Shown here: one piece after another, positions 27,927-38,658 of the stretch
How positions within the stretch are numbered: the first letter of the stretch is position 1
Layout: each line of letters opens with the position of its first letter
Assembly: GCA_950022655.1 (NCBI GenBank)
Contig: OX465580.1
Span: forward strand, 121,441,016 to 121,505,015
Origin: Alentia gelatinosa
Taxonomy: Eukaryota; Annelida; Polychaeta; Phyllodocida; Polynoidae
Reading direction: 5' to 3'
DNA length: 64,000 bases
Translations under genes and position numbers: made by a program
The notes under the pieces: model-generated
The model's database searches: none
Seen by the model: only the letters and a program-made list of their open reading frames with translations
What the model was told of the DNA's origin: nothing

Positions 27927-28737
27927 TTTCACGGCTGAGGCCAATGCTATATTGCATGCCTTGACTTGGATGAAAATGTCACAACACAAAACATTTATAG
28001 TCTTCTCAGACTCTAAATCTTGTCTACAAACCATTGGACAGCATGATCCCAAGAATGCTGTCATCAGAGACATCAAACTCTCATACACAGAACTAAAGAG
28101 ATAACATGGCAAAGAGGTGGCCGTGTGTTGGCTGCCAAGTCATATCAGAATCGAAGGAAATAAAGCTGCAGACCAAGCAGCCAAAAATGGATTGAGCAGA
28201 GAAGTTGGAGCCCACACGGTTCTGCATACAGACCTGAAACCAATGGCCAAGGAGCACATTCATAAAGCTTGGCAGAAACTCTGGAACTGTACCAGAGACA
28301 ACAAATTACGAGAAATTGTAGTGGCTACTAGCCAAAACTTTAAGAAAGACAACCTGACGTCTGTGGACTGGTCACACCAAACTGACACATGGGCACCTCC
28401 TAAGAGGTGAAGTAGCACCTATGTGCCAGACATGCAACACTCCGCTAAGTGTAAAACATCTTATGCTACACTGTCAGGCCACCAAAGAGAACAGGAAGAA
28501 ATTCCTGAAGAATGTGAGACCATTGCGCAGTGTTTTCCATAACACTGGGAAGAAAGAAATTCTTGACTTCCTCAGTTAATGTAAGATTTTCGATAAGATA
28601 TGATTGAGAAAAGTAAGATGCCTGGATCAACCAGGCAGCATAGCTTGTTATTCCAACAGGTATGCAAAGTTGAGTAAAGTAAACCAAAGTAAGTCTAATT
28701 GAACAAATTGGACTTTAAACTACCAAAACAAACAAAC

Positions 28738-29330
28738 AGTATACTGTCCTTCAAACCACATGTTGAGTATCTGAGAAGAAAGTGTCAAAAAGCCATGAAC
28801 CTCCTGAAGGCCCTCAGTCATCCCAAATGAGATGCAGATTCGGAAACACTACTAACACTGTACAAGATGTACATAGAATCCAGACTGGACCATGGTTCAG
28901 TAGTATATGCATCTGCAGCAAAGTCCTACCTGGACTGGTTAAAACCAATCCAAAACCAGGGCCTGAGGCTTTGCCTTGGTGCTTTCAGAACAACACCAGT
29001 CTCTACCCTCCATGTAGAAGCAGGAATTGCTCCGCTACATCTGCGTCAAGAGAGACTGGCTCTGCATTATTCCATATGGGTGACAGCAAACCCAAAGAAC
29101 CCAACTTATGACACAATCTTTAAGAACAAAAACACCATCTTCAGGGAAAAGTCAAATACCATTAAACCTTTCTCTGAGCGAGCAAAGGCTCTGTTCAGGG
29201 AGGCAGGTATTCCAATGCGCAGAGTACAAATAGAAGAACCATCTGAAACCCCTCCATGGGAACAGGAATCACCGGAAGTTCTCTTTGACCTAGCAAAAAA
29301 ACAAAAAGGCCGACACCCCTGACAGTGTAA
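28738..29330 (+). pseudogene. LINE fragment 3 (late reverse transcriptase)
   Basis: Begins directly after the AAAC tail of LINE copy 2. Codes for LSFKPHVEYLRRKCQKAMNL, a stop, then MYIESRLDHGSVVYASAAK, LKPIQNQGLRLCLGAF and TLHVEAGIAPLHL. It ends with LFREAGIPMRRV and SPEVLFDLAKKQKG. It stops before RNase H, where it abuts the 3' end of the coding tandem repeats of the minus-strand gene. Confidence 0.8.
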
Positions 29331-29354
29331 TTATGGATGACTACCATACTGTAA

Positions 29355-29680
29355 GGGGACTTTTCCATGTCCACCTGTTCCGTGGCCTCGGATGGGGAAA
29401 GGGGTGAGGAAGGGTGACCCTCTTGGTTGCTGTACTTTTCCATCTCCTCTTGGTCTCTGGGCTCGGACGTGGAAAGTGGTGAGGAAGGGTGACCCTCTTC
29501 GTTGCTGTAATTTTCCATCTCCACCTGGTCCCAGGCCTCGGACGTGGAAAGTGGTGAGGAAGGGTGACTCTCTTCGTTGCTGTACTTTTCCATGTCCACC
29601 TGTTCCGTGGCCTCGGATGGGGAAAGGGGTGAGGAAGGGTGACCCTCTTCGTTTCTGTACTTTTCCATGTCCACACTGAG
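29355..29680 (-). repeat. 75-bp coding tandem repeat, four units
   Basis: Four consecutive units of 25 codons, consensus MEKYSNEEGHPSSPLS then SEATEQ-like residues and VD. The repeat stays open in the minus-strand frame. Fourth-unit truncation (VDMEKSP) coincides with the LINE junction near 29355. Diverged upstream units exist at 29690-29870 in the preceding frame (VDNEKYNTPLSPYKPRD). Confidence 0.85.
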
Positions 29681-29682
29681 GG

Positions 29683-30199
29683 TCACTGAGCCTCTTCTAT
29701 GATGTGCTTTTCCATCTCCACCTCTTCCGCCTCCTCGAAAAGTGGGTCTCTGGGCTTGTATGGGGAAAGGGGTGTGTTGTACTTTTCATTATCCACCTGT
29801 TCCTCGTCCTCGGTAAGTTGTTCTCTCGGCTCAGGTGGGTTAAGGGGTGTGGTGTACTTGTACATCTGCAACTCACCCTCTTCTTCACTTGATTCGCTGT
29901 ATTTGATAAGTTTGGCTCTTTGGTTATAATGAACTACCTTATAGGAAGGATGTTTTCTCTTATTTGTGAGGTGAGCCGTTTTTTCCTGATGGGGTAGGAA
30001 CTCATCCAGGATATTCTCTTGAAGGGAAAGTTCTTCATCTTTCTCTAAATTTAATGGAATAATTTCTTGCTCGTTGTCAAAGTCCAGGGGAAGAATTTCT
30101 TTCTCTGGATGTTTTTCCTCATTTTCAAAGTGGAGCTCCACATTTTCTTCATAAGAAAGCAGTTGGTCTTCATCCAAGTTTACCTTCTCCTGTTTGTCC
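29683..30199 (-). CDS. Acidic C-terminal exon of the zeste-like gene model
   Basis: Starts after a CTTTCCTTTACAG acceptor. The codon split with the upstream exon gives NKRDKQEK. The exon codes for a very acidic region (about 30% Glu/Asp) with EKDEELSLQ and SSEEEGEL, then diverged 25-codon repeat units. A TGA at 29683 stops this frame. The tandem repeat continues on the other side in a shifted frame, so either the stop is real or a one-base shift separated the two repeat parts. Confidence 0.5.
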
Positions 30200-30314
30200 C
30201 TGTAAAGGAAAGTCTTTTAAGCTATATGTAGCTAAAAGTTTTTTGTTTTGTTTTTATATGGAAAAGGAGAAGAAATAAATTGGAGGAACTTATATATAAG
30301 TAGTTCCTACGCAC

Positions 30315-30448
30315 CTTTTGTTCTCTTGCCATGGTAAAGGGTTATTAAGCTCTTCGTCACTATCGTCTGCACTATCGTCTGCACTCTCAGGGGCCACTAC
30401 TGCAAGTGCTTCAAAAATAGCAAAGATTTTATTCGGAAAGTGTACTTC
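30315..30448 (-). CDS. Zeste-like gene model, exon 6
   Basis: Acceptor CTTTTTTTTTCTCATAG, donor GTGCGT-like, 134 nt. Codes for EVHFPNKIFAIFEALAV and an acidic SADDSADDSDEELN segment. It joins in frame to both the exon at 30525-30630 (phase 0) and the exon at 30199 (phase 2). Confidence 0.5.
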
Positions 30449-30524
30449 CTATGAGAAAAAAAAGAAATTTATAAATTTGAAATTTGAGGAAATACCAAAA
30501 TGAATCTTAATATTTAAAAATCAC

Positions 30525-30630
30525 CTCTAACTCTTCTACGCGATCTCCAACCCTCCATGTAAATATGGTTCTTGGCGTTGTGAATAGCCTGTTCTTCCGG
30601 GGTTCTATCTGCCTTACATTTTCTGTATTT
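30525..30630 (-). CDS. Zeste-like gene model, exon 5
   Basis: Acceptor AAATTCCATAG, donor GTGATT. The frame compatible with exon 6 reads RLFTTPRTIFTWRVGDRVEE. Another frame is also open, so the reading is uncertain. Function not recognised. Confidence 0.4.
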
Positions 30631-31357
30631 CTATGGAATTTGTAAGAAAATATGGTAATTTTACTTTGAGTGTACTAAATATTACAAAAGTAAATGCCAG
30701 AATAATGGTTGTGGTTGGAAGGTATAATACAAGAGGCCCCACTACTGGTTGTGCAACTCATTACGTTTGCAGGAACTGAATTGGTTCCACCATATAAATG
30801 AAATGTAAGACTACAAGACTTGAAAAACTCTATGCCGGCCAAAAGATTCAAACAAAGGGAAGCCCAAAAAAGGATATACTTCAAAAATAACATGCACCTA
30901 TTGTGGAAAATAGACTCATTTGAGAGTATCACACCAAGGCAATACATTTATAAGTGGTATAAATATATAATGGTATAATAACACAACTGAAATTAAATGG
31001 AAAGCAGAATTTGTAAGCTTTGAAAGATGGTTTAGTTATAATAGGGGCCGCACACATTTGAAAAGCAATTATTTGAGTGACTACAGTGAAGGAATTTATT
31101 GTGAGTCTGTATAATGTATTTTAGAAATAATATATGTTAAAATTGCTTTCCTATGGTTTAGACCCATGGCAAAACTGTGCTGTTTATTTTCATTTCATTG
31201 CTCATGCACCCGCTCTCGTGTGACGTCACTCCTACAGACCCTTGTAAGGCAGCCTTACGCGCCTCCAAGTGTCTGTGAAAGACACTACACTAAAAGCTAA
31301 CACAATAGGATAGACCTCTCCTATTGCTGCCACCCTAGAAGTTATTTAGACAATTAC

Positions 31358-31488
31358 TAACAGGATGGGAGATAGGAATGGCTGCAGCAGGGGGTGTTCG
31401 AGTGGCTTTTCTTGTGTTATAGGAGGAGGGGCCATTTCTGGATATTTATCCAGTTCTTCACCTACCTCTCCATCAGTTGGGTAAATGC
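31358..31488 (-). CDS. Zeste-like gene model, exon 4
   Basis: Acceptor TCTTTTTCTCCCAAAG. Reads GIYPTDGEVGEELDKYPEMA and a Pro-rich APPPITQEKPLEHP stretch. The donor (GTAATT) is moderate. Phase to the neighbouring exons is not fully consistent, in line with a decaying gene or a mis-set border. Confidence 0.4.
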
Positions 31489-31724
31489 CTTTGGGAGAAA
31501 AAGAGTAATGTAGGTTGATATTTAAGTAGGGGAAAATATAGTGCGTACAAGGATGCAAATTATTAAAGGGGGTAAAGAGAGAATGTAAAAAAATTACAAA
31601 TTTTAAATTACAATGCATTATGTTATAATGTGCCTGAATTTGTGCAGTTATAAAAGAATTATAGATGGATAATTAAGAATTGTAATAAACAGAAATAAGT
31701 AGAAGATAATATTAGCATATTAAC

Positions 31725-31827
31725 CTAGAATAGTGTTCTGGCTTGCAGTTCGTCCACCTGAGAGAGCTTAAGGTGGTCGGGGAGGGCGCCATTACCCGTC
31801 TGACGAAGGAAGCTATTGCGTTTGTGT
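31725..31827 (-). pseudogene. Zeste-like gene model, exon 3
   Basis: Acceptor TTCATTTCTAG. The best frame reads KRNSFLRQTGNGALPDHLKL and then QVDELQARTLF, which matches the region after the Myb/SANT-like domain in zeste-type proteins (R-RQTGxGPxP pattern). That frame is one base off from the splice phase of exon 2, and it ends in a stop at the exon border. These are signs of decay or a mis-set border. Confidence 0.45.
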
Positions 31828-32089
31828 CTAGAAATGAATACAGGGAGAAAAAAAATTTTAAATGTGAAAAAAGGCAGATGTTAGGCAGATGGTGTCAAAT
31901 CATAGTATATTAGAGTTGTGATTACCATGATAGGAAGAAAACTGGAAATGGAGTTATATAGTTATAAATGTTAGTAATGAGTGAGGGAATGGGAAAGGGT
32001 TTTGAGAAAAAAGTTTAAGACATTTTCATATTTTTAATTGCTTATTAGTTACAGGTTTATTAGAAATGGAAAATGAAAAGGGAGATAAC

Positions 32090-32178
32090 CTTTGTCTTGG
32101 TGTCGGAGAGGAGGTATGAGAGGTTTTTTTTGCACTCATGCGTTGATCTTCCCTGCATCGATAGTGCATTGACGCGAC
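32090..32178 (-). CDS. Zeste-like gene model, exon 2 (second half of Myb/SANT-like domain)
   Basis: Acceptor CTTTATTCCAG. Joined to exon 1 in phase 1 it reads GRVNALSMQGRSTHECKKN and then LLSDTKTK. This matches the third helix of Myb/SANT-like (zeste-type) DNA-binding domains, where HECKKxWxxLKSDTK is characteristic. The domain's usual Trp is Leu here. The donor GTTATC is weak. The exon contains a run of eight A on the coding strand, a place where length errors arise easily. Confidence 0.6.
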
Positions 32179-33359
32179 CTGGAATAAAGGAGTTGATAAT
32201 AATATATATAAAAACCTAAAATATATAAAGTTAATAAAAGGTGAGTGGACGTGGCGGCTTAGCGACTATTGAGCAAGTGACAATTTCAATGCAGGGCCCC
32301 ACTGGTTGCGGCCTGCTTATGTTAATTACTTTCACAGAGTTAGACCTTCATTGGTTATTTTTGGTCACATGATGTCCGTTCTCGTGTCTGATTGGTCACT
32401 TGGGTGAACAAAGAGAGGTGGGAAATTCAAATGACCAATGAAAAGCAGTCTTATACTTCTGTTGGGCTTCACCTACTGGTGGTGCCTCTACTCCTCTAGT
32501 GGGCGTTTTTGGATCTGAATCCTGGTGTGTACTTAAGGTACTGCTCTTACTGTAGTTCTGGCTCCCTCCTTTTTCTAACTTGAAAAGAGAATTAACCACA
32601 CTGCACCCCACAGGGTGAGAGGTCAATACTCTCCACGAATCTAACACAAAGTAGAAAAAATATAACACTAAAGTTAATAAAAGGCTGCCTTCAGAGTAGA
32701 AGAAGGGTGGGGGTTCAAGGCCACTGAGTGTTTTTTTAAAGCGTAAATATGAGGCTCTGTGGTGGGGTTGCGTTACCACCAGCAGTTGTGTAGGTTAGGA
32801 AAAAGGAGGTGAGGAGACACCGTAAGTGGGTGAGCTCACAAACTTCTGATGGAACGTTAAGCATATACGACACGGAAATTTTCTCCCGAATAATCCATGT
32901 AAGAAAGCGAAATGTAGGCTCTTCCAGAAAATACCTACTTCTTCTATAACCTAGTGAAACAACCATATTGAGGTAAAAGAGAGCGAAAGGGTGGTAGGTG
33001 CATATATGTAATAATACAATGTTTAATAACTTGTGTTCTGTTTAACATATTAGAAAAAGCATTAGAGATATATAATGGCCTCTGTCTCCCCTACAAATGG
33101 GTATAAGATACTGAGGTATAGAATGGGGGGGGGCGGGAATGAATACTTAACTATGTAATGGGCCTAATAAGAAGTGGGCGACAGTGGGTAGAAAAATATC
33201 TTATGGTGGTGGAGAGTAGGAGATTGTAGTAATGCCTGACGAGTAGTGAAGAGCAATAAAATATTAAACACAGTAGATAACTTAAAAAGAGGGGGGGGGA
33301 ATTATGTAAGAAGTTGAGGTATTAATATAAAGGAGGATATGGAGTGAAAAGTTACTTAC

Positions 33360-33531
33360 CGGCAATGCTCACCCATGCGTCTTCTTTATTACGCTTGCCG
33401 CCAGTACAGGCTTTGAACGAAGATTTCAAAATCTCCTTCTCATCATTGACAGCTTCCAGTAATGTTACTATTTCGTGTGTCTTCTAATAGGGGCGACACT
33501 TTACGGGGTCTTTGGGCACCTTGTTGGCCAT
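33360..33531 (-). pseudogene. Zeste-like gene model, exon 1 (start of Myb/SANT-like domain)
   Basis: An ATG at 33531 opens MANKVPKDPVKCRPY, then a TAG, then THEIVTLLEAVNDEKEILKS and GGKRNKEDAWVSIAG up to a clean GTAAGT donor. The last part is the first two helices of a zeste-type Myb/SANT-like DNA-binding domain, including the conserved Trp. The stop at codon 16 means that the full frame is interrupted, unless translation starts downstream or the stop is a sequence error. Confidence 0.6.
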
Positions 33532-34714
33532 ATTCTGTAAGTTTACCGTAAAAAGAAAATTAAAGGAAATATTGTGGTGGGTAGATAAGAGTGGAAGGTA
33601 GATAAGAGCATAAATGAGCATAAATGGGATGGCCTATACACTAAAAAGGGGATATAGACATGAAGATACTGTTTAATAATTAAGTTTATGTGGGTAGCGT
33701 ACTGAAGGAAAGGTAGGAGGATAGAATGAGAGAGAAGGCTTGTGCGTAGAAATAGAGCAAAGTATGGTTTACCTAGGTAATATGTTATGAGAAAAGTGTG
33801 CGTAGGGTACATATGTAACATATGTTACATATAGTACATTTGGCTTAAGAAGGCATTTAAATGATTTGCAAAGGTGTAGAGTGGTGTATAGAGGCTATTG
33901 AACTTATTGCAAAGTAGAGCTAAATTAGAGGGGGCCAAGTGCAAGGACATGAAAGGGCAAAGGCTAAACTCCATAAAATAGAGGAAAAGGTATAAAGATG
34001 GCAAAACTAGGAGAACTATGGAGCATTTGTACGGTAATTATAATAATAAAGTATAAGGTATAAGTAAAGAGTATAGAGATAAGTGAAGTTTTAGATGTAT
34101 GTGGTTAGTGAATAGGGAGTGTTAAATACATGGGATAGTGGTTGGCCTATCTAATGTGGTATGTGTTTTTTTTGGATTGTGTGCAGTGCTTATTTGAGAG
34201 ATTAGGAGCTAAAGGATAAGTATATGGGTAGGGTACATATACACATATGTATTATGGTGGTGAAGAATAGAATTGATGCTAACCTTTGTTTGAAGATGAA
34301 GAGTAGTTGGGAAGGAGTTGCAAGCGTGGTGGTGGTGATGGAGGCAGGAGCAGTTGTAAGCGCGGAATGTTCTGGGACGGTGCGAGGAAGCGCATGGGGT
34401 CACGTGGTTGGGTGATGTGCGGGGGTGTAAAGGAATTATTAATGGATTGTTGCACCCACTATGTGGTGAACAAGGAGAGTTCTGTTGAACAACGAACGGA
34501 AAGGACCCCCTGGTAATGAGAGCACTTATGATACGCCTTAACGGAAATCCCCTTATACTTTTCGTTGGAAGTGCCATGTGAATAGCGGAAAGAGGGATTA
34601 ACGGAGATGAGTTTTGAAACAGGTCCCAGGTCTTTCCAAGCAATAGACCCTTCACTTCAGTTAGGGCCTACTTAGAAAAGTATTAACCACAGCAGTCTGA
34701 TAAAAGATAATTAT
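33532..34714. other. Unassigned region upstream of the zeste-like gene
   Basis: AT- and purine-rich sequence without recognised genes. It may hold the promoter of the minus-strand gene at 33.5 kb. GTACATATGTAACATATGTTACATATAGTAC at about 33808-33837 is a short palindromic cluster. Confidence 0.35.
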
Positions 34715-34756
34715 GGTTACCGGACGTTAAATCAACCAAACCAAACCAAACCCTAC
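34715..34756 (+). mobile_element. SINE tail fragment
   Basis: GGTTACCGGACGTTAAATCA followed by AACC repeats, the same tail as the SINE at 27545-27836. Confidence 0.65.
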
Positions 34757-35425
34757 ACTCACTTGGTGCCTGCACCAACACTGAAGTCCTTTCTCACAAT
34801 TCTGATTCCCACTCCGACTCTGACCCCAACCCCGAGCTCGAGCCTTACCCAATGTCTATAACCACAGTTTCCTTATAAAGAGAGATATAGAGAACACTAC
34901 AGAAAAGTGGTGTTTTGAAAGTAAAATCTATTTCAAAAACGGTAAAAAACACGTAAACGGTAAAGAATGCTGGTTTTATGTAATTAAAAAGAAATATAAT
35001 CAATAGGGTTTTGAGTGATTTTATTATCAAAATTAATAAATTGATAATTTTCTATGTACCAAGGACTTAATGACTTAAAAACGACAACAGTGGTGTCCCC
35101 TAGATGCATAGATTAGAGTTATTGAAAAGTGGCGTAAATATAACATAATCTGGCGGATATGTGGTGCCAAAATAGCACAACCTTATTTACGCCCGAGGAA
35201 AAATATATACGCTTAAATGAAATATATGTAAACTGAAATGTTCATGCTGTGTATAGAATGTGCGGGCGTATACAAAATATTTTTGACTGCAACATGCACA
35301 CTTATATATATATATGTGAATGAATGAAGCGTATACACGAAGAAAAAAGGACCGACTTAGCTCATAGCTATATACGCCGGGCGTATGTATACATATATAA
35401 ATCAGGGTTTTTTTTCGCGCTGTGA
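34757..35425. mobile_element. Family F element, diverged copy
   Basis: Similar in order and content to 51880-52520. It has a C-rich CCAACACTGA segment, an AAAACGGTAAAAAAC region, the block CAGTGGTGTCCCC (35088 and 52299), TATA/GTATA-rich arms and an end TTTTTTTTCGCGCTGTG comparable with GTTTCGTGCAGTG. The left end is not preserved. Confidence 0.6.
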
Positions 35426-35582
35426 ATTACAGTCCCTAGGTGGCAGTACATAATATGTAGTGACAGGTCCGGATACTACACGAAAGATGGGTGTGCTGGG
35501 CGTTTGAGATACCCAACGGAGAAAGGAACCGTGCAGCCTACAGTGGCTGATCTCACCAGGTTATTGTGTTCCAGTAAGTGCT

Positions 35583-36102
35583 GATTCCACCAACACACAA
35601 GATGTAGCGAGATTAGTCCCGATTTGGTTGTTTTGCTAAATCGGGCTAGGTTTGAATAATCGCGTGCCTATTTGTCGCGATGTGTATTGAGGTGCAGCGG
35701 TGGTGGAGCACCAAAATAGACACACGACACCGCACACTACGTATTGTCAGAGATGTTAGTTTTCCATGGAAATCCACTTTTTCATATTCAGTTTATGATT
35801 TTTTTCCTCTTGTGTCAAACAAAGATTGTATTGATTTAGCCACATTTACTTTAATAAAACAGTGGGTTCAACCTCCCCATAGACCCTCGATGCTATGCCA
35901 TGGCCGACAGGGAATTATTATCGAAGTTTCTCTGATCTCTTGGGGCAGAAGAATCCACATGAAAAAATGTTTCTACTTTTTTCCTTGACCCCAACTGACA
36001 TCCCTGTATTGTGACATAAAAGATACAGCATATCCCAACACTTTAAGATGTAACAGGATATACCAAGACATACCACGGCAAATCTATTGTGTTGGTGGAA
36101 CC
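35583..36102. mobile_element. Family E inverted-repeat element, copy A, interrupted
   Basis: Terminal repeats GATTCCACCAACACA (left) and TGTGTTGGTGGAACC (right). A homologous copy without interruption lies in opposite orientation at 57738-58006. The 259-bp CAGGG-type element at 35748-36006 is inserted; removing it gives 261 bp, close to copy B's 269 bp. Confidence 0.8.
35748..36006. mobile_element. CAGGG-type MITE, copy 2
   Basis: Ends CAGAGATGTTAGTTTTCC and AACTGACATCCCTG correspond to the element at 26793-27122. Inserted in family E copy A, with TATTGT repeated on both sides (35742-35747, 36007-36012) as a likely target duplication. Confidence 0.75.
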
Positions 36103-36518
36103 AGCTCTTTACTCTGAAAAGTCAATCAGACACTGTCAGAATCAAAGCAGACACCTAATAGATGATCGTTCAGTATCATTCGGCTGAGAATTCGATGAGA
36201 TGGAACAGCCCCCTAATGAAGAAGTCACTGTCTATAAATCACCTCCCATTAGATAAATTTAGGTAAATATTACAATGTTTGAAATATTTGTGGACAAAAT
36301 TAGAAAACATATATATTACATGTGGAATTCAGCATCAGAGGACTGAGATATAGTAGTGGTACATTCCTTGGTTACTAGTTGTATAACACAGGTTGCAACA
36401 TCGGATCGAGATAGCAGTATCGACAAAACGTCTTGTTGGCTCAGGTAACCAGTGTAGACCTGAAAGCCTAATTCGGACTCTGACCTTCTGCAGACCACAG
36501 AGCAACAGTAGGCCCAGT

Positions 36519-36538
36519 ACACACACACACACACACAC
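36519..36538. repeat. (AC)10 microsatellite
   Basis: Ten uninterrupted AC dinucleotides upstream of gene A. Confidence 0.95.
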
Positions 36539-36676
36539 AGCGTAGGGACCGGTGTGACGAGGCAGGTATCGTCTCACCTGGCTAGGCAGGCTGTGGACTG
36601 AACCACACACAGGTGAGAGAGGGCCGCCTATACCCCTGCTCGATCACAGGTAACCTGAATACAGAGTTATAAAGAC

Positions 36677-36840
36677 ATGAGTGGAAGCAAGAAGAAAGCC
36701 ATGATAGGTGGAGGAGGAGGAGGTACCTCTGACCGCTACATGGACAGCTGGTCCAAGGCCGGCAAGCCCACGACCGGACTGGATCGAACCGACGATCACT
36801 TCCTCGATCAGCATGGCTGGGGTACAGACAGTGGCGGCGG
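36677..36840 (+). CDS. Gene A, exon 1 (unrecognised protein)
   Basis: An ATG at 36677 opens a 164-nt exon ending at a strong GTAAGT donor in phase 2. It codes for MSGSKKKAMIGGGGGG, then TSDRYMDSWSKAGKP and DDHFLDQHGWGTDSGGG: a basic patch, a Gly run and an Asp/His-rich part, probably disordered. The phase fits the exon at 41250. The family was not recognised. Upstream sequence (36516-36676) would be promoter and 5' untranslated region and contains the AC repeat. Confidence 0.55.
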
Positions 36841-37304
36841 GTAAGTTAGTGTTCACCCAAGCATGACGTGTAGTATGTGTGTGCGTGGATAGCTACACTC
36901 CTGTGTCTTCTCACACCGTGTGGCACGGTGCTGGGCGAGTCAGGGAGCAGGGTCATCTAAAGCAAATACAGAGGTGTTTAGTTTGTGTAGACCTCATTCG
37001 CCTATGGTCCCAGCACGAGGATGGGGATAGGATTCATAGATACAAGTAATCAGAATACTAGATACAAGTAATCAGTGGGCATTTATGTAATTTTGCATAG
37101 ATATACAATGTATTACTATATTATGAGTATATACCCATGCCGTATTTGCTGTAAATATGTACCGTTTTGACATATAACGTAAAAATACTGTACGGATCAC
37201 TGGTCTGTACACTAAAATACGGACCACCTTGCCAAACACGTTTATTAACATTCGGTTGTTGAAAATTAAATTAATGATTTTAAAATTTTGGGTATATAGT
37301 AAAT

Positions 37305-37455
37305 ATATAACGTCCAACCATGCTTGTACAAGTCACAGAACTCTATTATAATTTACGGTTTATACGGAACTCGGCATAAACGTCTCGTTCCGTACAAACC
37401 GTAAATTACCATCTCGTTCTGTGACTTGTACAGCATGGTCAGGACGTTCTATATA
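37305..37455. repeat. Hairpin P1 in gene A intron 1
   Basis: Arms such as TGTACAAGTCACAGAAC and GTTCTGTGACTTGTACA, plus an inner pair TTTACGGTTT.TACGGAAC against GTTCCGTACAAACCGTAAA. Total span about 150 bp with a short loop around 37381. Confidence 0.85.
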
Positions 37456-38658
37456 AGTATTAACAGCAGGTCTACAGATGTATGTTAGACCCTACCATTG
37501 TATGAATATGGATGTGTATGGTACATATTGGGCGTATGTTATTGAACACAGCATATATAAATATCAGTAAATGTACATATCCTGGGGATGTACATGTATA
37601 CGTATGGAATGTCCTGAAAGGTTCGCGAAATAAGCATTATATATGTTAATGAGATTTTAGATTGGCAAATCATACCCAATACTCTTACCTGCTGTTAATA
37701 AAACATGTTGATTCGTGCAATCCTGACATTTAACATTGTGTATTGTATATGAAGTTTACAAACTATATATTCTATCAATATGCAGTGCTATAGAATGTCA
37801 TTACCACTCTCGAGTACGAAAATCATCACAGAAATGTAGAAACTGACGGTTCTGACCCCAATCTCTCATGACCCCAAACAGTTACCAATGATAATCAATA
37901 CGTTTGATGTTTACTTGTTGAGATGATTTGCAATTATTCACCAAAATCAATTATGAGCAACGGGCTCTGACATCCTCTCCGCTCACAACTTAGATAAAAT
38001 ATGGTTCCTTAAAAACCTGTTAATTTATACAAGTCCTATACGTTGCTGTAGGTTTTTAAGGATGTTGTTTTTAAGGTGACATTTGCATTTGAAGAAACAT
38101 TCAAAATCACAAGCAAATGAAACGACTCTCAATCCATTAACGCCCAAGTCCAATGCACATTTGAACTCAACAACTCTATGTCCGTTTGATAGGTCTATCA
38201 GCAGAGAGGTGACATCAACAGTATAATATGTATGTTCAACAAGAGAACAATGATAGATCTGGATAGATAACTATCATATAAAGACAAGTTCACTCACAAT
38301 CAAATACCGACGATATTCAGGCCACCTTGAAGATCAGAGATCCCTGAAGATAATAGATTGGCGATGGTATTGATCAGAGATAACTTAAAATGTTTACTTT
38401 GTGATAGGCCTCAGGCGGTAATGATTGTAACTCTATTTATAAATACTAGTGGATCCATTGCGCTTATTTGGCGTCCATATGATTAACAATTTCAAATTAG
38501 ATTCCATGTATAGACATTATTTGTAAACGTATCGATATGAGTACCATGTAAAAATATGCTGTAGAAGTGCGCTCCTGGGTCTAGTGTAGAGTGTGCCTTT
38601 TTGAGCGTGGGTCACACGCTCATATACTTTGCCTAAGGTTAGAGGGGTCACATAGACT

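Larger units (their letters stand above)
26570..28737 (+). mobile_element. LINE copy 2 (5'-truncated, with RNase H), interrupted twice
   Basis: Three blocks of one LINE copy read in order on the plus strand. Block 26570-26792 is the late reverse transcriptase (LKPVQNQGLRLCLGAF). Block 27123-27472 is the linker and start of RNase H (PVYTDGSKEGNCVGYGVH). Block 27927-28737 is the rest of RNase H (FIVFSDSKSCLQ, VCWLPSHIRIEGNKAADQAA), the C-terminal Cys/His domain (CQTCN ... HLMLHC), the 3' untranslated part and an AAAC-repeat tail. RNase H places the family with I-like LINEs. Two insertions separate the blocks, and stops are present. Confidence 0.85.

Noticed and set aside
29392..29679. Plus-strand and alternative minus-strand frames over the 75-bp repeats
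   Set aside because: A repeat with unit length divisible by three is open in several frames; only the acidic minus frame continues the upstream exon pattern.
32396..32966. Two overlapping minus-strand open frames upstream of the zeste-like exon 2
   Set aside because: They fall in the intron between exons 1 and 2, show no recognisable domain and do not fit the splice phases.
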